Part shown: in pieces, positions 50,601 to 62,600 of the stretch
Numbering within the stretch: position 1 is the stretch's first letter
Layout: each line of letters starts with the position of its first letter
Source: Cryptomeria japonica
Taxonomy: Eukaryota; Streptophyta; Pinopsida; Cupressales; Cupressaceae
Length of the DNA stretch: 64,000 nt
NCBI RefSeq assembly: GCF_030272615.1
Contig: NC_081407.1
Coordinates: 140,620,897 to 140,684,896 of the forward strand
Reading direction: 5' to 3'
Made by a program: the position numbers and the translations under genes
Notes under the pieces: model-generated
What the model saw: the letters and a program-made list of their open reading frames with translations, nothing else
What the model was told of the DNA's origin: nothing
The model's database searches: none

Positions 50601-53600
50601 TCTTTTTGAGTTTTTTAAGTCTTTTATGTTTTATTTTTACTTGTAATGGGAATTTTATTTCCCTATTACAAGTTTTTAAGTTTTTATTTCTTTTAAGTTG
50701 TGTTTTTTTTTTAACTTGTAATGGGGATTTTATTTCCCTATTACAAGTTGTTTTGCTCTTTCTTTTTGTCATTTCTTCCCTAAAACCCGAATTTGCCTTA
50801 GGATTTGAAAAAGTGAAACAATTAAAACTTGTAAAAGGGTTTTTAAAACCCGATTACATGTCTTTTGCAAGCATTTTAAACTTGTTCCTTCTCTCCAAGA
50901 ACCCGACCTGAGTTTTTCCCAAGAAGTTCGAATTTGAATCCATTTCTTTTGCTTTGAATCTGGATTTGATAGTGCCAAGTGTTGAGGGAAAGAGGCGTGG
51001 GAGTTTTTGCTTCCATTTTTGGTGATTTTCTTGTCACGTTTTTGCCCTTTCTTAGGCATTTTGAAACAGCAAGTCGTGGCCCTTTTTGCCACGTTTTTGG
51101 AACCCTATCAATCCATATTTACAACATTAATGGAGGCGTTTTTGGTTTCCTTGCTTCCATACGTGGTTTGCTAGGCGTATTGACCTGATTTTCTTCCTCT
51201 TTGGATGTCGTTTTTGAAGAAGGTTGAATCAAAATCCGTTTTTGGCTGCCAAGTGTTTTCAGCATGTCTATTTATGGAGCATTTCAATTCTTCCCAAGCT
51301 CATTTGTTTTGGTCTAGGGCCTTTGACCAAGCAAGGATTCGGGTTTCTATGCGATCTTCCCAAATGGATAAGTTCTTTGAATGCAATTTGTAAATTTGCA
51401 TGATTTTCCCCTCTTTCAGATTTTTCCCATTCATTTGATTTCGGGTTTTACAAATCTGATTGCAAATAAGAGTTTTTCCCATTTTCCAAGTTTGCCATTA
51501 CCGGTTGGTATCATTCTTTCCATATTCCCCTCATGTCAAAATCCCATTTCATCCATTCATTTCACCTTCATTCATTTTTCCCACTTAAAGTCTACTTGCA
51601 ATCGAAATTTTAAAACCCGATTGCAGTTGTGTCTTCACTTGCAGTCAGCCATCCAAAACCCGAAATTGGTCCAAAATGCACTCAAAAACACTTGAAAATG
51701 AGTCTTAAAGGTCCAATTACAAGTGCAAACTTGTGTTTCCCATTACACATATGAAGGTGCATGCTTATCCTCCATAATTGCAAGTTAATGCTCTTGTTTT
51801 TCCACACATGTAATGCAGTTTCCAAAACCCGAAATTCACTTATGAGCCCAATTTGGCATCAATTTATCCCTTCCCTTGTCAATCCGGTTTGCACACACGA
51901 CCTACCAAATCAATGAATTAAGGCATGGGCCTTATTTTGCAAGCAGATTTCAAGATTGGAGGATGATAGAAAGAAGAGATACAGCAACAATTCATGGATG
52001 CAAATTATAAAATGCTTTCAAGATAGAGATGGTCATGACATGAAAAGAGGGAGGCAGCCCTTTCCCTCCTGAATAAATGGTACTACCCCAAGCAAGAAAA
52101 TAAGATTGAAGTTCGTTGGTGAAAGACATAAAGACTATCAAGGGTGCAAGTTCTTGTTCCGATTCAAGATGTCTTCACCGATCTAGAATACTTCAAGTTC
52201 TAACATCTTGTAGCAGCATGAAGATCATCACAAACAAAGGATGATGTAGTTAGAGTCATGTCTTCGGACACATAAAATAATCTCAATCATGCATTTGTAA
52301 TTTTGTTTTGACAAATTACATGTAATGTCAAATTTGTAATTGCAAATGTCACTTTCACTTGCACTTTTGTAAAAATGTAATTACATGTAAGGCAACTACA
52401 AGTTGAGTTCAATTAGGACTATAGTTGGAATAAGTCATGGTGGTTGAGAGAATTTCTCAAGTTAGTTAGGATCCTCCCACCTTTTTCTCAAGGATCCTCT
52501 CCTATAAATACTTGAGGGGTTCTATTGTAATTGATATCTTTTGGCAATGCAACAAAACTCTGTCAGTTTGTATATACACTCTAAGACTTTGAGCTTAGTT
52601 GTAAGTCAGATTGCAGTCAATTAAAAGAGGCAAATTGCTTTCAAACTTTGTGTTGATTCAAGGTGTTATGTGACGACATTTTCTACTAATTGATTATGAG
52701 TTTTGAGGTGTTATACAAGAGGGATTCAAGCTCAATCTTGCAGACTTTGAGCTACTTATTGTGTTTGGAATTTTAGATTGGTTTTAAGATTTGATACTGC
52801 AGACTTTGAGCTACTTGTCACCTAAGTCACCAGGTTCGAATTCGAATTCGAAGTTCGACAGCTTTGAAATTCGAATGAAGTTCGATGCGGAAAAAATTCA
52901 AAATGTACAAAATTCGAATTAAATTCGCCATATGTAATTTTTTAAAAAAAATTTAATAAATATATGTAATATATCTATAAATTTGCGTAAATAGTTTAAC
53001 ATTGATAAATAGATTTGAAATCATTACAAAAAGATGACACATTTATAAAATATAAACCGTAGGAAACATATGCTTTCACTATTGCAAAGATGTTCTTTTG
53101 TCAAAAAGGTACAATAACAGTCAAAAACTTTAGAACTTTAAAATAACTCTAAGTCATCAAGAGCACTTGGCTGGGATGCCAAATCATCATCATCTATATC
53201 ACTACTCAGTTCATCATCTGCAAAGTCAGGCTCATCTGCATCTGGCATTGCTATGCCTTCAAGAGTTTGTTGTAAAGAAGTGTTTGTTGCTGATTTGTTC
53301 ATCAACAATTTCAAATTGCTGCGAACATAGACAAGATCTCCCAACTTTCCAGTCAGCAATTTGTTCCTCTTTTTGGAATCGATGTGGTCAAAGCAACTCC
53401 AGTTCCTCTCACAAGCTGATGAACTTGCTCCCTGACTCAAAATTCGAATAGCAAACTCTTGCAGTTCAGGAGCTGATGATCCATAAGAGATCCACCATCT
53501 ATATCCAAACATACGTGGCAAGTCATATTTGGCTTCTGCCCCTCCAAACATCCCTTCTCCTCTCTTGTATTGCCAACTTTGATCTCTGATTAGTGCTGCA

Positions 53601-56600
53601 ATTTCTGGATTTGGTACATACCTGCTAATGGCTTGGTAAAGCCCTGCCATGATTTCATTAGCACCCCCTCTATCAATAGAAAACAACTTAGGCTCCAAAA
53701 AGCAAGTTGCTGCATGTAAAGGTGTGTGCATCATTTTCCATCTGCAATCAACTGTCTCCCATATCTGCATATATTCTGCTTCTTCATTATTTAGTGCTTT
53801 TTGAATAGATTCCTTACACTGGTCCATGCTTTCATAAAGCATGCCAAGGCAAGAAGTGTCACCATCAACCATACGAAGCACGTCAACAATTGGTTCACAT
53901 ACAAGCAAGACTTTTGCTGCACTTTCCCAGAAATTGCTGTTTAGGATGATTTGCTCTATGTTCTTCCCCTTGGGGCCTTTAGAAAGCACTGAACTTTCCC
54001 ACTGATTGGAACATATAACAGACCTCAAAGCTGCTTTTTCTTCAACCACTCTTTTCAAAGTGATATAATATGAAGCAAATCTTGTTTCACAAGGCCTCAA
54101 CAATTCCTTTGATGCATGCTGCCTATAAATACTCAATGTGAGACGATGATTCCGTATGAAATTTGCAATTGCTCTCCCTCTATGAATAGCTTCATTTACC
54201 CATGGGAATTTAGCCAAGTCATGAAGCAACAAATCGAGACAATGGGCTGCACATGGGCTCCAATATATCTGTGGGTACTTCTCTACAATCAGCCTCCCAG
54301 CTCCCACACAATTTGCTGCACTATCAGTTACCACTTGAACCACATTTTCCATCCCTACTTCAAGAATGGCTTCCTCTAATATTTGAAAAATATACTCTAA
54401 AGTTTTTTTGTGGTTCATGGTGTCAATGACTTTCAAAAACACAACACCTTCAGGACAAGACACCAAAACATTAATCAATGGCCTTTGACACATATCTGAC
54501 CATCCATCACTCAATATAGTGCAACCTGTTTCCTTCCAAGTGGCTTTGACATCAGCTAATTTTTCAGTCACTCTATCTTTTGACCTCTGCAAAAGAGTTG
54601 TCTTGATAGCCTCTGAACCTGGGGGTGTGTACCCTTTGCCAAACTCTGCAATTTTCTGAACTACATTACAGAAATGAGGATTTCTCGCAACATTGAATGG
54701 AATAGCACTTGTGTAAAACAAATCAGCAACTGCATCATCCACCTGTTGTTTCTCTACTAGTTTCCAAAAGTTGTTCAGTGTTCCACTCTGTTTTGGTACA
54801 CTCGCCGCTTCGGATTGCACAGAAGAGGAAGACATGGCAGATGTGAATCTAGATATATCTCCTTCAATTCTCTGTTTCTTTTGTGCCTTCTTCATTTTGC
54901 CTACCGTTGAAGCAGCCAACTCTTTCTCTAGAATAGCTTTAAGTTCTGGAGTCGCACCTATGCATGCTTGAACACCTCCACCTGGACCCCCTGTATTAGC
55001 AAGGAAGTGGTCCCTAAGCCTTGTTAAAGTTCCAATAATATTTGCCTGACATATGTTACATTTGATGTGAGTTCCATTTTGGGTCACATGCTTCCATGCC
55101 TCAGAAGTTGATTTGGGAGGAGCCATTAAATGAAAATCTGCATGTTTGGAAAGAAAAATTAAAAAACACACTACTTTTATTTCAACCTTTTAAAAATATA
55201 TAATAAAAATATATAATATTAAACAATATAATAAAAAACCATTAATATAAAATTATAAATTATATAATAATAATATTAAACAACATTATAAAAAATAAAC
55301 ATTATAAATTTATAAATAAACATTATAAAGTATAAACTATTAATTAACCTAAAAAAATATTAAATAAACAACATTATTAAATAATAATAATAAACCTAAA
55401 AAAATATTAAATAAACAACATTATAAATTCATAAACATTTAATAAACAATATTATAAACATTATAAATAAATAATAAACCTAAAAAAATATTAAATAAAC
55501 AACATTATTAAATAAATAATAATAAAATTTATAATAAACATTATTAAATTGTTTATAAAAATATTAAACCTAAAAAAAATTTAAAAAATTTAAAAAATAT
55601 AAAAATATATTATTAATATAAAATCATAAATTTTTAAACATTAACATTATAAACAAAAAAAAAATAAATAAACTTAAAAAAAATGGCAGCCTACCTGTGC
55701 AGGTCGCGGACTAGTCGCGGACGTGTCGATGCTTGCCGGTGGCGTCGCGGACTGCAGGTGGCGTCGCAGACTGCAGGTGGCGTCGCAGACTGCAGGTGGC
55801 GTCACGGACTGGTGGCGACACGAGCTGATGGCGTCGCGGACTGGTGGTGGCGACCGAGCAGACAAGGCTCCTTTGGCAACTCGCGTGGCGGTCGGGCAGA
55901 GTGGGCTCCGTTAGCAACTCGCGTGGGTGTGATTGCAACTCCTGCGGCCGCCCTTTTATAAAATCCGCGAGAAAACCCTAAAACGCAAACCCAAAAAAAT
56001 AAAAAACACTTTAACAAACCCTAATTTTTTTTCGAATTTAATCGATTTTTTGCATAGTTTTTCAAGTTCGCCGAATTTCGAACTTCAAGGTTCAAATTCG
56101 GTCGAACCTGGTGACTTAGCTTGTCACATCTAAAACTATTGTAGGATGCTCAAGCAAAGGGGTAACTTGCAGACTTTGTGCTACTTTTATTTTCTATGTT
56201 TGTGCATAAGAGGTGCATCATGTGGTTAGACTTTGAGCTGCTACATACTGTGCTTGGTTACCAGAAAATCATCTAAAAAGGTTGATAAAAGGTTGATAGG
56301 AGAATAGATAGTTGAAAACTTTGAGCTTTCTTTTTGTTTTCCTGTCCCGGGGAAGTGATGGAGGTCTTTGAGTTTTCATGGAAACTTTGCTTCCCTTTAT
56401 GTTCTAAAAATCCTACAAAAAAGTCTCATTTTTGTATTTGTTGTTATTTATTTCCAATTGCTATTGCTTTTCTGTGAAGAGAAAAGAGTATAGTTTTTCT
56501 TGAAAGAAGAAGAAAGATTGTTGTCTCACCCATATTAGATTAGTTTAGTTTGTAGATAGGGGGAGCCTTCCCTAAATTAGGAGAGTATCATACTCACACA

Positions 56601-59600
56601 CTGTGGTTGAAACCACAATTTTGCACATCCCCTAGGTGTACAAAATTTTCAACCAACACTGAAAGTATGTAAAAATATAATCTTGACCAAAAAAAATGGA
56701 ATCCTAATTACATGTTAGTAGAGCATCTATAAGAATTGAAAACAATTAAGGAGTTTGGCAGTGTATGTTATTTATTTCCAATTGCTATTGCTTTTCTGTG
56801 AAGAGAAAAGAGTATAGTTTTTCTTGAAAGAAGAAGAAAGATTGTTGTCTCACCCATATTATATTAGTTTAGTTTGTAGATAGGGGGAGCCTTCCCTAAA
56901 TTAGGAGAGTATCATACTCACACACTGTGGCTGAAACCACAATTTTGCACATCCCCTAGGTGTACAAAATTTTCAACCAACACTGAAAGTATGTAAAAAT
57001 ATAATCTTGACCAAAAAAAATGGAATCCTAATTACATGTTAGTAGAGCATCTATAAGAATTGAAAACAATTAAGGAGTTTGGCAGTGTATTTAATGCATA
57101 ACTGGAGAAATTTGTTTCAGATGGACATTAACTAGCCACAAACATTGCTACTAATTGTAAAGCCATTGATCGCATATATCAGCACAAGCAATTCTCCATA
57201 AAGAATTGAAATGAACAACATCAAAAGGAGTGGACAATTTAAAAGGCACTAGTATCTGGGAAATCCAATATCATTGAAAATGTCCTTTTATGTAGACTTC
57301 ATTACAGTCTTGCAAAAGGAGAAGAAACCATGCAATGTGAATAATAAACATACAAACAAATGAGAATCAAAAGTCTTTGTTCATATTTAGAGTCATGGCA
57401 GATCCTATTAAAGGAACACTGGAAAACCAAATGCGAGAGGGCACATTGTTCCTAAGAAGCTAAACAAGTAACTAGTTACAATTAATGTGTTTACTGCACA
57501 TGGAACTCGGTGTTTGCTCCAGAGCTTGGTCATGGTTGAATGCTAGGTGTACAAAATCTCAATAGTATGTAAGTTAAATGGCAGAAATCCCCTTGTGGGA
57601 TTCCAAATGGAGGTCTCATACACCAGATCAGCACCTGGCTTGGACATAATCTCAATGTAACCTTCTCTTATACCTTTATAGAATAATCTGTGGTGGTATG
57701 TTGAAAATTATTAGAAGTTTTTTAATACTCCATGCATTTTCATTTATATCTTCTAATCTTACTCGCTTCTGATGAAGGATCATGGAGTGTAATCTGAAAC
57801 ATTGAGGAAAAAAACTCACGCGGTCAAAACCAGAAACTATGCACAACAATACTATGGACTCTGAAAACCATATGTCTGCAAGAAAGCACTACTTAGATTT
57901 CAGCACCACGAGATCAGTAATGTGTAAAAGGAAGGCTTTCAACAATGACCGCTTACAAGGAATATACACCACTACCCTCAAATAAGTCAAAACACATAAA
58001 TTCAGAAATTTTCTCATAAATGGACATAGGAGAAACGGCATACTGTTCCTATCAAGCTAAATAAGTGAACAGTTACTATTAATCTGGACAGAATAATGCA
58101 CGGCCACATGTTGAAAGTTTTATGAGGCCTCTGTTTTGAAATTTCTATGCTTTTTAAATTATGTTTTAAAATAATAAATAAAAAAATCACAGTTGTGTGT
58201 CAACACAACAAGATTGGTAACCCATAGAAAGAAGAAATGCTTTTCACGATTATTGTTTACCAAGGAAAATAACTTTATTATCATGGATGATGTAAAACCA
58301 CATAAGATCATTGCTCTACTGACAATACACAATTTGATTGTGACAAGTTCCAACTATCTTACCAGACCAAGAGTGTCTTTCAAACAAATTTATTCATTAA
58401 TTATTTCTACCTATATTTCTATGTGATATGGGTTACATGCCGGTGTGAAGCTTTCTCACAAATATGTTAGATTAAAGCTTTTATCTTCAAAGGCGTTTCT
58501 GTGCATATAAATTCATGTCTTGATAAATATATACTTGTGAGTGAGACCATATTCAGCTCAGAGACATGTCCCAATATTTGCAATTATTATGTATCACATG
58601 TCTTCGGGTAAATTTTTCTAGTTTATGCTTTCCAAAGCAGCAAAATCATTATTCATGTTCCCAAACGTTGCATGCAGATACCCACAGATATAGCACACCC
58701 CTCTGTGAGCCATATGATAAGAGTTGAACATTCTTGTGCTCCTGATTATATATTGTCAGTATGTCTCTTCTCTAGCATCTTGTTTTTGCAGATACCCACA
58801 GATATAGCACACCCCTCTGTGAGCCATATGATAAGAGTTGAACATTCTTGTGCTCCTGATTATATATTGTCAGTATGTCTCTTCTCTAGCATCTTGTTTT
58901 GGATGAATACAACTGACAGAAGGATATGAAAATGAAAGACCGTATGTAAAAATTATTAGAACTTTAAGCAATCATCAATAGCAGACAATTTGGTGTGTGA
59001 AAGAACACACAACAAAGAAGTGTATCCAGCCTACCATTCAACTAAAATGAGATGATGGCATAGAGGGAGAGGTTTTCTGAGATATAAACATTAAACTAAA
59101 AAGATGGTACAAAGTTGGGGCAGCATCTGTACAGGCAGTACTCTACAATTTCTACCAAAAATATGGACCTGCAATCCATACTGAAAAAGCATAAACATAG
59201 AAAAGAGATAACTATATACGAGAAACTATCTGGTAGCCATGATGAAATAATGAAGTGACCCAAAGGGAATGAATAATATGTTTTTTAGAATACTTTATTA
59301 AATCAGGAAGTTCAAGATACAAACTAATAATTGAAACAATAAGACAAACATGTAGGACCATAAAACTGGAAACTTATCAAAAAAATATTTCACTGCCTAG
59401 GGATTCACTAACAAAACAAAAAAAAACTCAGTCCGCATTCAAAGTTTGCTCTAGCATCTCATTAGTCCAAGAAGCTACCAGTAAGGAGTAATAGACTAAT
59501 AGTTGGATAAATGCTTTATGTACTCCCTATATCAAAGAGAAAACAAATAACTACAAGTTAACATCTGGCCCTTTAACTGGTGCTGATAGGGTTATATCGA

Positions 59601-62600
59601 GAAGTCAAATACAAAAATAAACCAGCATGAATAGATTACCTCTCACTGGGATCATCTTCCCACAGACGGACACAATTGCAAGAGACATAATATATGCATC
59701 TCTCTGATACCCGAGAATCTGCAACTTTGTGATGAAAGTACAACTCTAGGGAATCGTATGACATCACATCTACTGTATTGCTGTTGCAATCTGAAGTTTC
59801 AGCACAATTTGTACATAGATCCTTCACTTTATATGAAGAGTTTGCCACATGCAGTTTGTTTCCTTCTGAATTAACAATTCCATCCTCCTTGGAAACTGAT
59901 AGTCTCATACCATTTCTGATGCTGCCTGAAGAAAAGCTAGAGGAATTGCCAGTTTGCTCACACTTTCCATCCAAAGCCATGCCTGCATGTAAAAGAACCA
60001 CCCTTCTTTTCTTCTTTCTTATGTTTTTTTTCTCCATCATCTGTGACATAACTTCAGCAGAGGACTGAGGAAGCCCTCCAACCCCTGCATCTACCAAAAT
60101 GTCATCTGTATGTGATGGTATGGCATGATACATTTTTGAATTTTCCACTGCATTTGACTGTGGGTGGCCATTAGCAAGGAAGGCTTGATCCTTGACCAAT
60201 GTACTCTGATGACTTCTGTCACTTTCCTCTTTGATATCATCACACACTGTATCAAACTCAATGTCTGTAATGTCTCTTTCTATATTTAATGGAGAAGTAG
60301 GTTGACAATCAATAGAACATGAGGAATCAGATAGATATAATTCATCTTGACTTGTCTCACTGTCTGATGATGAAGCCAGAGAATATGATTCAAGAGAAAG
60401 CTGCATAAATTCTTCCTCCAAGTTCTGCCGACGATGGAGTATGTCTTTCTTGTAGTGAGGGGGGGAACTGTGACAATAAGAAGAGGAACGGGATTCCATT
60501 ATTTCATCTATAGCCTTTAGTGAGTCCAAGCTTTTATCCAAACTAATTTCCTCATCTGTTATATTACCATGTAGAGATGAGATTAAATTTCCTCTTGTCA
60601 ACTTTCCCACTGAGTCGTATGCAAGACCATTCAATACTTCCTGTGAGACTTTCGATTCTCTGATTTCTGACTGTGGACAAGCAGGCAACAAAGTTCCATT
60701 ATTTGACAAGGACTCTAACAAAGTTTTTCCCTTTGGAGAATAGTTTTCCACAATGGAATTTGCTTCTACTTTATTCACCATTTTGTCACCATTGTTTGTT
60801 TCATCTAGCATCTCTAGTGACTTGGCATCATGAAAATCTCGCTCACCATGATCTGTTGGCTCTTTGATGCCCACTGAATTTTCTTTAAAACAATCATCCT
60901 CTCTATTTGACAGATTTCTACTTTCCATACAAGCCTCTTCATTCCTAGAATTATAATTAACACCCCAAAGGTGATCTTCCATGTCATCGTTAGTCTGGTC
61001 CAACAAGTTTGTCATTTCCTGAAAACATGTGGTTGATTTCTCTCTCTTGAGAAATTCTATCCTACTCATCAATTCCAGGGCACTTGTCCTAATATTCTCA
61101 CCGATATCAATTCTGTCCCATCTCTGGCTTTCACTATCACAAGTAGATGGACAAGATTCATCCTGTTCAACACCTTCTGAAAGCATATAGCTCTTGTTTT
61201 CTGAATCCTCAATCCAAGCCAGCCGAGATAATTTTGTCTACAGGAGGTAAAAGTTGAAGAGTAAATGAAAGATCAGCACATAAAAGAAAAATGTCATAAG
61301 ATGCCACATACAGAAAATTCACAATAAGTATGTTCTTTTGAAGATGAAAGTGCATATTACTTGTATTGAAAATAATATACAGACTAGGAAAATAAAAATA
61401 ATATGGCGAAGTTTTGAATGGAAAGGACACATGAATAAATTAAGAGTGGATAGTAAAACCTTAAATGAACAATATCAGTTATACAGCACTCAAATTGTCA
61501 TTGCTGTGGCATCACCACATAATCATTGTTGCTTAACACAACCACAATAATTGCAATTAGGAGAAAGATGTGTGTATTCTGCATAAACTTACCTTAGCCT
61601 TATGTTGGAGACTAGCAGACCTACTGGTTTCACATGACTTGAAAGAATTTCTCAGCTTGCTACTGTCATCTGACTGAATTTCACATTTTGCAGGTGCATA
61701 GAACCCATGACCAGTTCGTTGCTTCTGTCTTCTTGCCACAATAATCTTTGCTGTCCAGGCCTCCCTCCCACTGATCGCTTTTTCATCTAATATCAACTAG
61801 GGTAGCGACCAAACAGCAAGTTACACCTCTCAAGTAATCCTGGTGTTATTCAGTTGATGCATGACACACTTGAATATGTATTCATAATTATTTTTTAACC
61901 ATGCATTGCAAAAGATGAAAAATGCTAAGCTGAAATGGCTCTCCATATTTAGCATTGGGAGAATGGAACTTTTAAACAACAAAGGATTGAGTCCAAGAAA
62001 GCAAGGAGGAATGTCAAGAAGTTTTGGTAGGCAGAGGAAGAGATCATGCTCACTAAAATGTGATGATTAATCTTAAAAGATGCAACATTAAAGAAAATGG
62101 AGTGTGTTAACTTACTTTACGTGGATTAGGAAAGAAGCTGAAAACTTGTTGCCGATAAAGTCGAACAAAACTTATGGGATTACCTTCCAGCCAGAGGCTT
62201 TCCAAGGAAGGAAGACTTGCAAGCAACTCAATCTCCGCAAAATTGGATATCATGTTAAACGATAGATCAAGTCCTTCTAGAGTGATTAAATTTTCAATCC
62301 CACGCAAGGTTGTCAATGCATTATTTCTAAGAATAAGCTTACTGATCCCAAAAGTAACCTGCTTCAACCAAAACAATGGGAGTGAAGAACAAAAGTATTA
62401 AAATATAAATGCAAGCCAAAAAAAGCAATATGTTTCCCTTACTACAACTTTCCCTAATTTTGGCACCTCTCAACATACTTAAACCAACGAAGAAGATGAA
62501 TAGAGCATAGAATTAGAGCTGCTGGAAGTCTCCAAATGCCTTTATCTCCAAGGATATGTTCTGAATGAGGGAAAATAGACAAATTTGCACAAACCTAAAC

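Larger units (their letters stand above)
49905..52821 (+). mobile_element. Long LTR-like retrotransposon sequence, left part
   Basis: It starts TGTGACAATCC right after the RPB1 fragment and holds no protein-coding region. A TATA-like ctataaata at about 52503 is followed by a 300-bp stretch in which the phrase actttgagct recurs. The hAT transposon at 52822 interrupts it; the same kind of actttgagct repeats continue at 56128, so both sides belong to one older unit. An LTR end could be caaccAACA at 56659. The assignment as a very long LTR is inference. Confidence 0.45.
52822..56119 (-). mobile_element. Complete hAT DNA transposon with intact transposase
   Basis: 3298 bp flanked by CTTGTCAC on both sides. 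The ends are 18-bp perfect inverted repeats, CTAAGTCACCAGGTTCGA, followed by TTCGAA-rich subterminal sequence on both sides. The only gene is a minus-strand transposase. Upstream of it lie an AT-rich tract (55190-55680) and a GC-rich promoter-proximal part (55683-55960). Perfect target duplication, perfect terminal repeats and an open transposase frame suggest an autonomous and rather recent copy. It is in the same orientation as the host gene and inside its 28-kb intron. Confidence 0.93.
31492..59639 (-). other. STK11IP: 28.1-kb intron of the STK11IP-like gene
   Basis: Bounded by donor gtaatc (59639) and acceptor attgcag (31492), with matching phase 2. It holds at least eight separate transposon-derived units, including a complete hAT element in the same orientation as the gene and nested LTR elements. 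None of the inserted ORFs can be joined to the host reading frame. Confidence 0.85.
57091..59639. other. Intronic sequence upstream of the large exon's donor
   Basis: No gene is supported. It contains the hammerhead-like motif at 57769 and the 114-bp duplication at 58673. Near 58021-58090 the phrase aggagaaacggcatactgtt followed by cctatcaagctaa resembles 57435-57470 (gagggcacattgttcctaag), so part of this may be a diverged dispersed repeat. Confidence 0.45.

Noticed and set aside
50515-50747. CRISPR-like regular repeats
   Set aside because: The spacers are T-rich and irregular, the repeats are self-complementary, and the context is plant LTR-like DNA.
53167-53451. Plus-strand frames opposite the hAT transposase
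   Set aside because: They are shadows of the intact minus-strand transposase.
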